DNA of 64,000 nucleotides from Ectobacillus funiculus (GTDB lineage Bacteria; Bacillota; Bacilli; Bacillales; Bacillaceae_G): assembly GCF_042429435.1 (NCBI RefSeq), contig NZ_JBHMAF010000108.1, one strand, 5' to 3'. Shown here piece by piece: positions 53,320 through 61,668 of this stretch. The notes under the pieces were generated by a model. It saw nothing but the letters and a program-made list of their open reading frames with translations. It made no database searches and was not told the origin of the DNA. The position numbers and the translations under genes are program-made. Positions within the stretch are counted from its first letter, which is position 1. Each line of letters opens with the position of its first letter.

Positions 53320-54050
53320 TATTCCAATGTTAACGTAGGACCATTTATCCGTAACCACTCTTTACGTTGTGCATAGTCGGGCAATATCGAACCTACAAAA
53401 TTCCAATACTCATTGCTGTGATTCATATATTTTAAGTGTGCCAATTCATGCACGAGTACATAGTCTACAATGGACATCGGTGACATGATAATTCGCCAAT
53501 TTAGATAGATATTACCCTCAGATGTACAAGTACCCCAACGCATTCTTTGTTCCTTTAGCTGCACATCATTAGGTGTAACACCCATCTTAGCACAGTATAG
53601 CTTTAATCGTGACTGTACCTTCGCTTTACCATGTTCAAGATACCAAGTCTTGAACAACTTGAGCAATTGCTGCCTCTTCCTAGACTCATCTATTCCACGT
53701 GGAACATTTGCGATGAACTTGCCTCTTACAAAAGCTAACTGTGCTTTCTCTAGTCCTTCTTGTCTATATACTTTCAAACGATAATTCCGTCCCAAATATG
53801 TAAACTTTTCACCGCTGATGAATTCTTTTGGCAAAGGTGGTTCAGTTATCTCATTTACTTCTTTTAGCTTCTGGAGGATAGTAGGTGCTTTCTTCCGTAC
53901 AATCTCCTTAATCTGCTCATCAGTAATACTTTTTGGGGCAATAAGCCGAATGCCTTCCATCCATTCAACAATAATAGATACGTCTTTTTTATCGTCGGCA
54001 TATTCGATGTCGTACTCAATAGCTGTAGTTCCATATTGAAAAGTTGGCAT
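53319..54050 (-). CDS. YgjP/DUF45-type zinc metallopeptidase
   Basis: A 243-residue protein from ATG 54050 behind AAGGAG. The zinc motif is VLVHELAHLKYMNH, preceded by RMRWGTC, as in the YgjP (M48-like, DUF45) family. Genes of this family frequently accompany type I restriction operons (recalled association; function not established). It may process or regulate the restriction complex. Confidence 0.88.
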   Translation of the reverse strand: MPTFQYGTTAIEYDIEYADDKKDVSIIVEWMEGIRLIAPKSITDEQIKEIVRKKAPTILQKLKEVNEITEPPLPKEFISGEKFTYLGRNYRLKVYRQEGLEKAQLAFVRGKFIANVPRGIDESRKRQQLLKLFKTWYLEHGKAKVQSRLKLYCAKMGVTPNDVQLKEQRMRWGTCTSEGNIYLNWRIIMSPMSIVDYVLVHELAHLKYMNHSNEYWNFVGSILPDYAQRKEWLRINGPTLTLE

Positions 54051-54174
54051 GCTATAACTCCTTCCCTTGCATATTACTATTTTAGAGACAGGAGTATACT
54101 GATGCAACTGTAATTGCAGTTCTAGCTAGGTGTTGATTGTGTACACATCATTGTAGCTAATGAAGGATATAATA

Positions 54175-54290
54175 CTCATGGAAGGATAAGGCTGTACCTC
54201 ATGAGGTTGGAAACTGGGACGGGGGTATTTTCAACGTCTCGTAGTCCTCTTATTACGGGAAGGGAAGATAGCACCTCTATCCACACAATT
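54175..54290 (+). ncRNA. Possible structured RNA (copy 2)
   Basis: CATGGAAGGATAAGGCTG, ACCTCATGAGGTT (CCTCATGAGG is a palindrome), GGGACGGGGGTATTTTC, then the hairpin CGTA-GTCCTCTTAT-TACG. Shares block order with 46910-47010. Both carry a GTCCT in a hairpin loop. RNA status is a hypothesis. Confidence 0.3.
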
Positions 54291-54540
54291 CAGTGTACAA
54301 AAAATCTCCGATTCGATTCCGTTTTTTGATGCCTTTTAACCAGTAAAAATACTTCAACAGCAAGTATTTTCAAAGCGAATTTCGAAACGTGTATATGCTA
54401 TCAATTTTCCGTATCCTATGTAGTATGAAAAATGTTCCAGTACATGAACTGTGGGGAATCTATTGCCTGAAAAAATTGATAGTATTATAATAATAGTAAT
54501 AAACATTGAAATCAAAAATCTCAAACAAATAAACTATAAG

Positions 54541-54698
54541 GGAGTTGAATCTACATGCAATCGCCTCTTAAGGAGGCACACTTATATATTTCTGTATGCC
54601 TATGATGTATTCATAGGGGTAGGCTAATTCATGCCTATATTTGACAGGGATAAGTGTGCTTTCTAACAGGGGGATTGTGTGTAGATTCGCTCCTTTTT
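54541..54698 (+). other. Long structured region upstream of the rep gene
   Basis: GGAG TT GAATCTACATGCAATC at the left pairs with GATTGTGTGTAGATTC G CTCC at about 54673-54693 (two mismatches), followed by T6. Nested inside are GCCTC-TTAA-GAGGC, an ACACTTAT / ATAAGTGT stem and GCCTATGA...TAGGC. This is a branched fold of about 155 bases with a terminator-like end. It could be a copy-control RNA, a single-strand origin or a riboregulator. Confidence 0.5.
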
Positions 54699-54788
54699 TG
54701 CGTTTTCTGGGGAGCGGCTAAGTAAGACAAGCTAAAGAAAAGGAGGGTGGAGTAATAGTGCAAAATTTACACTACCTTAGTGAAAAAA

Positions 54789-54808
54789 TTGCACTAGGGG
54801 TAGTGCAA
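54789..54808. promoter_or_regulatory. TTGCACTA-GGGG-TAGTGCAA operator/iteron site
   Basis: Perfect 8-bp inverted repeat. Related sequences GTAGTGC and GTGCAAAATTTACACTAC flank it between 54758 and 54835. The cluster is about 220 bases before the replication-like gene and looks like a binding array for its product. Confidence 0.5.
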
Positions 54809-55024
54809 AGAATGTAAAAGGGTAGTGCGAAATTTGCCTAATATAAAAGAAGGCATTAGAGGATTAAATAAGAGGAATAAATAGACAGGGTCGCTTACGC
54901 TCCTAGTCGCTTCGCTCCTTTCTATTCTATTTCTCTTATATCTCTCTATTGCAAACAGGGGATTAAGACTTAAGGAAGGTAATCATTATGACCAACTCAA
55001 TACAAACAAAAGAAAGCAGGCATA

Positions 55025-55837
55025 ATGATGAACAAAACAAAAATTGCATTTATCAAATTCAACACAAATTTACTAAGCGATTACGACTTAAAGGTTGGAG
55101 AAACGCTTGTATACGGTGCATTGGTGTCGTTCAGAAACATGAGTATTCAATCCAATACAACGGACGAACAAGGTCAAGTATACGCTTATCCGCCTATCTC
55201 AAGCATTGCAAAAATCACAGGGCAATCAGAACGGAGCGTAAAGAGCCATATTCAAGTGTTGGAGGAAAAAGGATTAATGACTGTTAAAAGGTCGTACAAA
55301 GAAGGTAGTAAAGAGAAAAACGTAAACCATTACTATCTTAATACTGAGGTGTTAGAAGTCTATTTCATTACTGATGCAAAAGAGACGCCTAAGGCTAAAC
55401 CAATAGTTAAACCTAAAGCAGATACAAAAGAGACACCTAAACAATCAGAACAAAAGGTGTTCATTGCTAATGCTGATATCGAGAAATGGTTCACCCATTA
55501 TCAGGGTGAACATAATAATAACTCAGCTAAGAAGCTAAACCAATTAAGCGAAAAGTATGGAGCGGAAACGGTTGTTAAAGCTATTCATAATGTGATGAAT
55601 GGTGTAGATATCACTACTCTACCTCGAGGAACTACAGGATTTATCTTAAGTGGATTAAATGAGAGAAACCTAGAGGATGCGAAACGTCAATTGCAGAATG
55701 AGAAAGAGAGAAAAGAACGATTTATGAATGAACCCAATGCACCAGTACTCGATTATACTGCACACCTAAAACGCAAAGAAAAGAAGAAGATTAGAACCAG
55801 TGATGATATTAATGCAATATTCGAAGGGTTATTATGA
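55025..55837 (+). CDS. Replication-initiator-like winged-helix protein
   Basis: A 270-residue protein. N-terminal winged helix (about residues 25-100: YAYPPISSIAKITGQSERSV, then HIQVLEEKGL), a charged proline/lysine linker, and a helical C-terminal domain (about 150-225) with a basic tail. It resembles helix-turn-helix replication proteins of plasmids and integrative elements rather than a sugar regulator; this is inferred. The ribosome site at its ATG is weak. A better site (AAGGAAGG) serves an ATG at 54988 in another frame, so coupling is possible. Confidence 0.65.
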   Translation: MMNKTKIAFIKFNTNLLSDYDLKVGETLVYGALVSFRNMSIQSNTTDEQGQVYAYPPISSIAKITGQSERSVKSHIQVLEEKGLMTVKRSYKEGSKEKNVNHYYLNTEVLEVYFITDAKETPKAKPIVKPKADTKETPKQSEQKVFIANADIEKWFTHYQGEHNNNSAKKLNQLSEKYGAETVVKAIHNVMNGVDITTLPRGTTGFILSGLNERNLEDAKRQLQNEKERKERFMNEPNAPVLDYTAHLKRKEKKKIRTSDDINAIFEGLL

Positions 55838-55850
55838 ACAAGTGTAGATT

Positions 55851-55882
55851 GGGGATGACTCAAATTTGAGTTATCCCCTTTT
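55851..55882 (+). terminator. Terminator after the rep-like gene
   Basis: Near-perfect 13-bp stem GGGGATGACTCAA / TTGAGTTATCCCC followed by T4. Confidence 0.9.
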
Positions 55883-56229
55883 CGTATAATGGAACGGATG
55901 ATTGAACATGGGGTCGCAATTCGTGACATAATAAAATCCGTCTTTCATATTGTCTTAATCTTGAATATTCTTCTGACTTGAGAAAAGTTGAATGATAATA
56001 GAAAACTGTAGTTTGATAAGAAGAGAAGCTATAATCATGGTTTACTCTCTTGTATTCATGTCTAACATGTGACATCCAACTGAAAAGCTAAATAGAAGGT
56101 CTTGTATCGAAGGCTACAATTTCTATATGTATATACTAAATCTATAATTGTTGGAAATTTTAACCTTTTAGGTGTAATATATAGATTAGTGATTATAGAG
56201 ATTTAAAATGTTCTTTTGGGGGTAAAGGG
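55883..56229. other. Gene-free interval
   Basis: About 350 A+T-rich bases; no supported gene or repeat. The GGGGGTAAAGGG at the right end is the ribosome site of the next gene. Confidence 0.6.
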
Positions 56230-57249
56230 ATGAGTGAAAAGATAGTAAGACTGGGTCACTTAAAAGCTTCAAATGCAATTGAATTTTGTAATAATGATTA
56301 TGACTTTAATGATGGGGATAGTGTTCTATATGACTATACATACTTGGATACTATAGAGCCATTTGGCATGTTAATGGTAGCTTCTAAGATAAGAGAAATG
56401 ATTGATAGCAACCCTGATGTAGATTTTCATAGTACCCATTTTCGGGGAAAGAGTTATGCTGCACACATGGGTTTTTTTCAGAGTACATATCTTGATTATG
56501 GAAATCACCCTGGAGAAGCAAATGGAAATGATTCGTACATCCCTATAACAGAACTGAAAATTAGAGAATTGAGAAAAGAATCATATGAAAGGACTGAGGT
56601 GGTTCAGGAAACAGTAGAAAGGAAATCTAGACAACTTTCTAACGTATTAGCTAGGGGAAATGAGAAGTTATCAAAATACCTTTCATATTCAATAAGGGAA
56701 CTCATGAGGAATATAGTTGAACATAGTGATTCTGAATCAATTTGGTTTGCTGGGCAATATTGGCCTACTAAGGACAGAGTTGAGATAGCAATCTTGGATG
56801 AGGGGGTAGGGATAAAACAAGCTATATCCTTTAACCCGAACTTAAAGATTAATGATGATAAGGATGCACTACTCCTGGCTATAGAGCCAGGGATATCAGG
56901 GAAAGCTTTCATGTATAAGGGAAGGATGAGACAGCAGGAAGAGGGCATATGGCGAAACTCTGGGTATGGTCTATATGTAACGAGTAGCATATGTCAATAT
57001 AGAGGAGATTTTCTGATATGTAGTGGTAGGTCAGCACTAATAATTAAAGACAATAGACATGATATTAAAGATACGAATTTTAGAGGGACAGCTATCAGAA
57101 TGAGGTTGAGGGTGTCCCAGATAAATCAATTGAGCGAGGAGTTGATAGAGGAGATAGTTAGAGATGGAGAAATGAGGGCTAGGGATAATGCAGGATTATC
57201 AATTATAAGTGCTTCGAAAGTCTCAAGAATGTTAACTGTGAAGGAATAA
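56230..57249 (+). CDS. Stand-alone GHKL ATPase of unknown function
   Basis: A 339-residue protein. The ATPase half (about 150-290) has an N box IRELMRNIVEHSDSE, G1 LDEGVGI and G2 NSGYGLYVTSSI, as in histidine-kinase-like ATPases, but no histidine phospho-acceptor domain and no membrane segment. The N-terminal part (about 1-130) is unlike known sensor domains by eye. Single gene with its own terminator, close to a restriction operon. Anti-phage or regulatory roles are both possible; neither is shown. Confidence 0.7.
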   Translation: MSEKIVRLGHLKASNAIEFCNNDYDFNDGDSVLYDYTYLDTIEPFGMLMVASKIREMIDSNPDVDFHSTHFRGKSYAAHMGFFQSTYLDYGNHPGEANGNDSYIPITELKIRELRKESYERTEVVQETVERKSRQLSNVLARGNEKLSKYLSYSIRELMRNIVEHSDSESIWFAGQYWPTKDRVEIAILDEGVGIKQAISFNPNLKINDDKDALLLAIEPGISGKAFMYKGRMRQQEEGIWRNSGYGLYVTSSICQYRGDFLICSGRSALIIKDNRHDIKDTNFRGTAIRMRLRVSQINQLSEELIEEIVRDGEMRARDNAGLSIISASKVSRMLTVKE

Positions 57250-57270
57250 AGGACTTGCTTATTATAAGGG

Positions 57271-57301
57271 GGCTAGAATATGTAACCTAGTCTCTTTTTT
57301 T
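57271..57301 (+). terminator. Terminator after the GHKL gene
   Basis: Short stem GGCTAG / CTAGTC (one wobble) and T7. Confidence 0.55.
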
Positions 57302-57422
57302 ATGTTAACAATTGTACTTGGTTACAAAATTTAACAGTTATCAGAAAATACCGTAAGTTTAGTGAAACCAAACAATCAATAGGTGTCGAAGCATAATGAT
57401 ATAAATCGAAGGGGAGAGTGGC

Positions 57423-57626
57423 TTGAAATATGGTTATGCTAGGGTTTCGACGGTAGCATAGAAACTGGTAGTACAAATAGGAGTGTTAGACAAGGAAGGC
57501 TACGAGGTTATTTACGGAGAGAGGTTTATTGGAGTAAAAATAGAACTAGAACGTCTAAAATTTACACAACTGCTTCAAGAATTGCTTCTCCCTTTTGACA
57601 TAATTAATGAAATTTTGGTTTTATGA
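57423..57626 (+). pseudogene. Serine recombinase (resolvase) remnant
   Basis: Frame from TTG 57423 reads LKYGYARVSTVA, stop, KLVVQIGVLDKEGYEVIYGE then RF.GVKIELERLKFTQLLQEL. KYGYARVST is the N-terminal catalytic signature of the resolvase/invertase family. An in-frame TAG, a short deletion of about the catalytic helix and loss of the C-terminal two thirds make it a dead fragment of an earlier mobile element. Confidence 0.85.
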
Positions 57627-57653
57627 AGTTACCTATACACATACACAAAATAG

Positions 57654-57681
57654 GAGCAATCCACAAAGGATTGCTCTTTTT
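57654..57681 (+). terminator. Intrinsic terminator
   Basis: Perfect 9-bp stem GAGCAATCC / GGATTGCTC, loop ACAAA, T5; just beyond the resolvase remnant. Confidence 0.9.
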
Positions 57682-57819
57682 GATTGTTCCGAGAAAGCTA
57701 TCGGGGTACAATATCACATCTTCAAGGGTTCTTTTGAGCAGAATGATAGGGTGTACCCTTGTCTACACGTCTCGGAATTACATCGAGGTCCGATTCGAGC
57801 GTCTGAAGCCTTGCATAGC

Positions 57820-57882
57820 AAAAGGTTGTACCCAAAATTCGTAAAACATCCCAATGAGGCTTGTGGTGACTCTGGCGATGCG
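57820..57882. repeat. Cassette-type repeat, copy 1
   Basis: From AAAAGGTTGTACCC through ATTCGTAAAACATCCCAATG to GAGGCTTGTGGTGACTCTGG and CGATGCG. It lies 25 bases beyond the 3' end of the minus-strand gene at 57908. Confidence 0.75.
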
Positions 57883-57907
57883 TTGGGACTAGTAAGGGAA
57901 GAGTGTT

Positions 57908-58315
57908 TCATTTTTCAAATCTCACTAATGTTCTCTCAGGCATTTCAATCTTGTCAATGTCAAAGTTATTGATTTGTAGAGTTATCTCGCCTTCTCTCTT
58001 CTCAGCTTCATCACCCACCCAACAACTATACAGTTCAAAAAAATCACCTTTTTCAAGATAACCGTCCATGATTTTACATAGTGCTATTAGTTTTTCCTTC
58101 GATTCAGCACGTGTTTCCGAGTTCACATATTCCGTAATCTCAATCCCCCAATGGCTTGATACTTCATAAACATAAGGAGTAGTAAATTGATATTTCCTCA
58201 CATTTTGCTGTTCCTGCTCACGAGAAAAACAATCACCAATAATAATTAAATCATCTGAATCTTCATCGCTAATTGGTATTTCTACATTACAGCCAATGTA
58301 GCTGGCTAAACTCAT
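57908..58315 (-). CDS. Unknown acidic protein, about 135 residues
   Basis: The start preferred is ATG 58315 behind AAAGGAG; GTG 58321 is possible. Acidic, soluble, with a conserved-looking core YVYEVSSHWGIEITEYVNSE. Not recognised. First unit of the run of single minus-strand genes separated by a common repeat. Confidence 0.7.
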   Translation of the reverse strand: MSLASYIGCNVEIPISDEDSDDLIIIGDCFSREQEQQNVRKYQFTTPYVYEVSSHWGIEITEYVNSETRAESKEKLIALCKIMDGYLEKGDFFELYSCWVGDEAEKREGEITLQINNFDIDKIEMPERTLVRFEK

Positions 58316-58365
58316 TTCCACTCACTCCTTTTCAATTCTGACTAATTATGACGTTATTATACAAA

Positions 58366-58426
58366 AAAAGGTTGTACTAGATTCGTAAAATGTCCTAATG
58401 AGGCTTGTAGTGGCTCTGATGATGCG
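58366..58426. repeat. Cassette-type repeat, copy 2
   Basis: AAAAGGTTGTACTAGATTCG, TAAAATGTCCTAATGAGGCT, TGTAGTGGCTCTGATGATGC. About 80 % identical to copy 1 by eye. 43 bases beyond the 3' end of the HAD gene. Confidence 0.75.
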
Positions 58427-58469
58427 ATAGGGTGTGAGGCTTTGCTTTTTGGTTAATGACTCTCCTAAT

Positions 58470-59150
58470 TTAACGTCCAACATTTTGTTTACTTAATTTT
58501 TCTATTATTAAAGGTAACTCAGCTAAATCATCGACTATGAAATCGGCTTGAACATCGTTCCATTGAAAATCCTTCTTCCAAACTCCTTTCATTCCTACGT
58601 TTTGGGAGGCTTTCACATCGTTTTCTGGATGGTCGCCAACAAATATACTTTCATGAGGCAAAACGTTAAGTTGTTCTAAGGCTTTTTTGAATATTTGAGG
58701 GTCGGGTTTTTTCATTCCTTCCCACTCAGATACCAAAATAGTTCCGAAATACTTTTTAATACCCAAAGCTTTTATATTATCCATCTGAAACTGACCTTTT
58801 CCGTTTGTAATCATTCCTAGAATAAGGTTGTTACTTCTCAATTCTTCTAACATACTAAGGAGATTCGGGAAAGGAACACAGCTATTCTTAAATTGGCTTA
58901 TGTAATCTTGAAGTAAATCTTCCCAAGTTAATCCAGTAACTTCAAATTCGTCGACTAATTGTTGATATACTTTATCCTTCCAAACGTAACCACGGTTATC
59001 CAATTCGATAAATCTTGTAGTATATTTCTCTTTTGGTATATGATTCATCCATTTGTTTAATCGTCTGTGTTGTTCATCAACAAACTGTTTTACTGATTCG
59101 TCTCGATTTAACAAAGTCCCATCTAAATCAAATATAACAGCTTTAATCAT
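58470..59150 (-). CDS. HAD-family hydrolase
   Basis: A 226-residue haloacid-dehalogenase phosphatase: nucleophile motif VIFDLDGTLLN (D8, D10), motif II MITNGKG, motif III lysine in GMKKPDPQIF and motif IV VGDHPENDV. A four-helix cap lies between motifs I and II, as in small-molecule phosphatases such as phosphoglycolate or pyrimidine-nucleotide phosphatases. Substrate unknown. Typical solitary cargo gene. Confidence 0.9.
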   Translation of the reverse strand: MIKAVIFDLDGTLLNRDESVKQFVDEQHRRLNKWMNHIPKEKYTTRFIELDNRGYVWKDKVYQQLVDEFEVTGLTWEDLLQDYISQFKNSCVPFPNLLSMLEELRSNNLILGMITNGKGQFQMDNIKALGIKKYFGTILVSEWEGMKKPDPQIFKKALEQLNVLPHESIFVGDHPENDVKASQNVGMKGVWKKDFQWNDVQADFIVDDLAELPLIIEKLSKQNVGR

Positions 59151-59333
59151 TGCGTATCCACTCCCTCAAAAATGTAGTTTTTACGTATTTTTTTACTATT
59201 AACAATCGACATCCTCAAGGGTACTTTTTGTAAGATAATGAACGGTGGCAGGAAATCTACACGTTATGGTCATAATTATTACACCAAATGCTGATTAGAG
59301 GCTCTGGAAGGGTCACAGAGATGTTTTAAAGAT

Positions 59334-59383
59334 GTCTTGTGACCACATCGTAAAGCATCCCTCTGAGAACCATAGTGTCTGAT
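59334..59383. repeat. Cassette-type repeat, weak copy 4
   Basis: GTCTTGTGACCACATCGTAA, AGCATCCCTCTGAGAACC, ATAGTGTCTGAT aligns with the other copies at about two thirds of positions. It abuts the 3' end of the 2H phosphoesterase gene. A GGTCAC / GTGACC hairpin overlaps its left side. Confidence 0.4.
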
Positions 59384-60151
59384 TTACTTCTTAAAAAAGG
59401 TAGCCATGTTATTGAATCCGTAGAGACTGTTACTAGTAAAGGTAATTGTTTGTCCATTTGTGTTTGATAAAAAACTTTCATTCCAATAATTAATCATAGA
59501 GGTAGACAATTCAGCTAATTCTTTATTTGCGAAATATCCTAGAGAGACATGAGGTGTATAGGAAAGTCGGCATGTTTCTAATCCAAAATGTTCCTTATAT
59601 CTTTCGATGAGGCTTTTTCTTTCTTTTTCAATCTTGTGTAAGATGGCTTGAGATTGCGAATTTGCTGGTTTTAGACTTGCTACAAGAGCAATGTTTCCCC
59701 ACTTTATTAGCTTATCAAACTGAAATTCAATAGGTTCTTCCATATTGATGGTTAGCGGCTGTTCATCGATACGGAAAAATTCACTTTCTTTGAGAAAAGA
59801 ATTAGGAAAATCTTCAAATAAGTCCTCGGCGTTAAATCTATATTTGCGGGATACATTTTGAACATTTGCATCATTAATTCCGTCCCAAAGAGTCACATGA
59901 TATGAATGGAATGGTAGAGGGCAAAACAGATATGTATTTGACATTTCTGGGAATTGTGCAAGCGTTTGATTTAAACTCTTATAAAATCCCAATTCTTCAG
60001 ATTCCATATCGCAACTTAGTAACTTCATGTCCCTATTTTCATCTAAGGGCAACAAGCGGTCTGATGGGTTATCAAATAGAATTGAAAAACCTTTGAATTG
60101 TGACCATTGAGGTGTAAATCCAGAAATTTTAGGGTTAGTAATTAAAAACAT
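59384..60151 (-). CDS. 2H phosphoesterase-superfamily protein
   Basis: A 255-residue protein from ATG 60151 behind TGGAGG. Two H-x-[TS] motifs, YHVTLWDG (middle) and TPHVSLGYF (C-terminal), define the 2H superfamily (RNA ligase/cyclic phosphodiesterase type). These enzymes act on cyclic phosphates or 2'-5' bonds; in phages and hosts some cleave nucleotide second messengers. Substrate unknown here. Confidence 0.8.
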   Translation of the reverse strand: MFLITNPKISGFTPQWSQFKGFSILFDNPSDRLLPLDENRDMKLLSCDMESEELGFYKSLNQTLAQFPEMSNTYLFCPLPFHSYHVTLWDGINDANVQNVSRKYRFNAEDLFEDFPNSFLKESEFFRIDEQPLTINMEEPIEFQFDKLIKWGNIALVASLKPANSQSQAILHKIEKERKSLIERYKEHFGLETCRLSYTPHVSLGYFANKELAELSTSMINYWNESFLSNTNGQTITFTSNSLYGFNNMATFFKK

Positions 60152-60237
60152 ATGCAACCTCCATTTAATAATCATATTTGACTGTTATTACTTCCTTATC
60201 CGTCATTGAGATTCCTTGTTTATTGTGTAGCTGCGTC

Positions 60238-60298
60238 AAAAGGTTGTACCAGATTCTTAAAATATTTGAGTGAACCTTGTAGTGGTTCTGATGGTGTG
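60238..60298. repeat. Cassette-type repeat, copy 3
   Basis: AAAAGGTTGTACCAGATTCT, TAAAATATTTGAGTGAACCT, TGTAGTGGTTCTGATGGTGT. It lies about 30 bases beyond the 3' end of the GNAT gene, the same relative position as copies 1 and 2. Confidence 0.7.
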
Positions 60299-60329
60299 TT
60301 AAGGTGTGAGGGTTTACTCTCTACGTTAG

Positions 60330-60761
60330 TTAAAAAATGCTCTTGCCAAATCCGATACTTTTGGCTTCATATCCCATACTTAAATAGAATTGATGTGCAT
60401 CTTTTCTTTCTTCACGATTCCCGCTATTCAAAATAATTGAAATAGAGCCTTGTTTTTTTGCCCAGCTTTCTGCTTCCTGTATTAGCTTTTTACCTATTCC
60501 TTTTCTTCGATAGCTAGAATCTACAACAAAAGCTACGATTCGAACATAAGAACCATCATGTTCGTAAAAAATCCCAGAACATAATCCGACCATACCAACA
60601 ACTTTTCCATTATCATCAGCAACTAAGGTATGATAACTTGAGTTGGATTCAATGTTATTAAATCTAATTTTCATCTTTTCAACTGAAGTAGGATAACCAA
60701 GTTGCTCCATTAAAGAGACTAATTCTGGAATATCTTTTATGGTAGCTTTCCGAATTTTCAT
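60330..60761 (-). CDS. GNAT-family N-acetyltransferase
   Basis: A 143-residue GCN5-related acetyltransferase. The acetyl-CoA pyrophosphate loop is VDSSYRRKGIGKKLIQEA (R/Q-x-x-G-x-G/A), preceded by VGMVGLCSGIF. It transfers an acetyl group to an unknown amine. Solitary acetyltransferases are common mobile cargo. Confidence 0.9.
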   Translation of the reverse strand: MKIRKATIKDIPELVSLMEQLGYPTSVEKMKIRFNNIESNSSYHTLVADDNGKVVGMVGLCSGIFYEHDGSYVRIVAFVVDSSYRRKGIGKKLIQEAESWAKKQGSISIILNSGNREERKDAHQFYLSMGYEAKSIGFGKSIF

Positions 60762-61049
60762 CTATTTTCCCCTCTAATTAAATGTATTTCCTACACTTTT
60801 TCTCGAAACAATAAGATATTCCTTCTGCAACAATCTGCCCTGTTTGCTTGAACCATCTACATCTCCACAATGCTGCTATAAGTAACCGATACGAGGCAAA
60901 TCGAGAAGAATGGCAGTTGCATCAAGAATGAATATGTTTCTGTTGTTTTTCCTACGCTTTTAAGGTTGCCTGTATCGTGTAGGTAAGGTTTGAGGAAAAT
61001 GTAATAAGCTAGGAATTTGCTGAAGGTTTCCCGAGGGGGATACCGATAC

Positions 61050-61103
61050 GAGAAAAGCCATACCTTATGTCTTCACAGGGAACGCATAAAGGGAATGGCT
61101 TGT
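61050..61103 (-). terminator. Terminator of the small membrane protein gene
   Basis: Arms AAGCCATACCTTATG and CATAAAGGGAATGGCTT form a stem; on the minus strand TTTTCT follows. The rest of the 390 bases from 60762 shows no gene. Confidence 0.5.
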
Positions 61104-61151
61104 TTTACGTATAGGTATGACTAAAATCTACATAGAAACAGGGAATCGCTA

Positions 61152-61310
61152 TTAGTCTCCGTCACCATCGTCTCCTTCGTCACCGATACATTCAACTAAA
61201 TCAGTCCTCTTCATTGGGTACTTAGAAACGTCTATAGGGTCAGACTTGGACTTTCGGGTCATGTATATTACGAAACCCATTACAGCCAAATAAGCGACAA
61301 CTCCAAACAT
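61152..61310 (-). CDS. Small membrane protein with acidic tail, 52 residues
   Basis: ATG 61310 behind AAGGAGGG. One membrane segment (MFGVVAYLAVMGFVIYM), a charged middle and an acidic end (ECIGDEGDDGDGD). Not recognised. The strong ribosome site and a following terminator support it. Confidence 0.65.
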   Translation of the reverse strand: MFGVVAYLAVMGFVIYMTRKSKSDPIDVSKYPMKRTDLVECIGDEGDDGDGD

Positions 61311-61588
61311 ATTGCTCCCTCCTTAATTCCATTACATTCAGAGTAGAAGCCTAATGACACATAATTTGCAGAAGCAGGGAAATGACTTCATAGGAAGCCT
61401 TATGCCACACGTTAGAGCATTAGGGAGCGGTTAGTTAAGTCATGAGGAGTTCAAAGCGGCTGTGTGAGCGTAGTGGAAGCTTTTAAATAAAAGACGAATA
61501 TTATTAAGAACTTCAAGGCATTGCAGAAAACAGAGAAGCCGTAGGTTATGGCTAGGGGTTCGGTACTGGCTTCCCTGTTTTCGGGCAT

Positions 61589-61668
61589 GACATGGGGAAC
61601 GGTTAGAGTATTTCTGCAAATGGTTTATCATTTAATCGTATTTGCGATTTGGACTAAGACTTCTGATG
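61589..61668. repeat. 80-bp direct repeat, copy 1
   Basis: Differs from 62239-62318 at four positions. It contains the last 13 codons and stop of the secreted-protein gene that follows, plus about 40 bases of downstream DNA. Confidence 0.92.

Noticed and set aside
57607..57972. 121-residue + strand frame
   Set aside because: It contains an intrinsic terminator and a cassette repeat and overlaps the end of a better-supported minus-strand gene.
57820..60298. True integron with attC sites
   Set aside because: The repeats lack recognisable GTTRRRY/RYYYAAC core sites and there is no IntI in view; reported instead as a cassette-like pattern.
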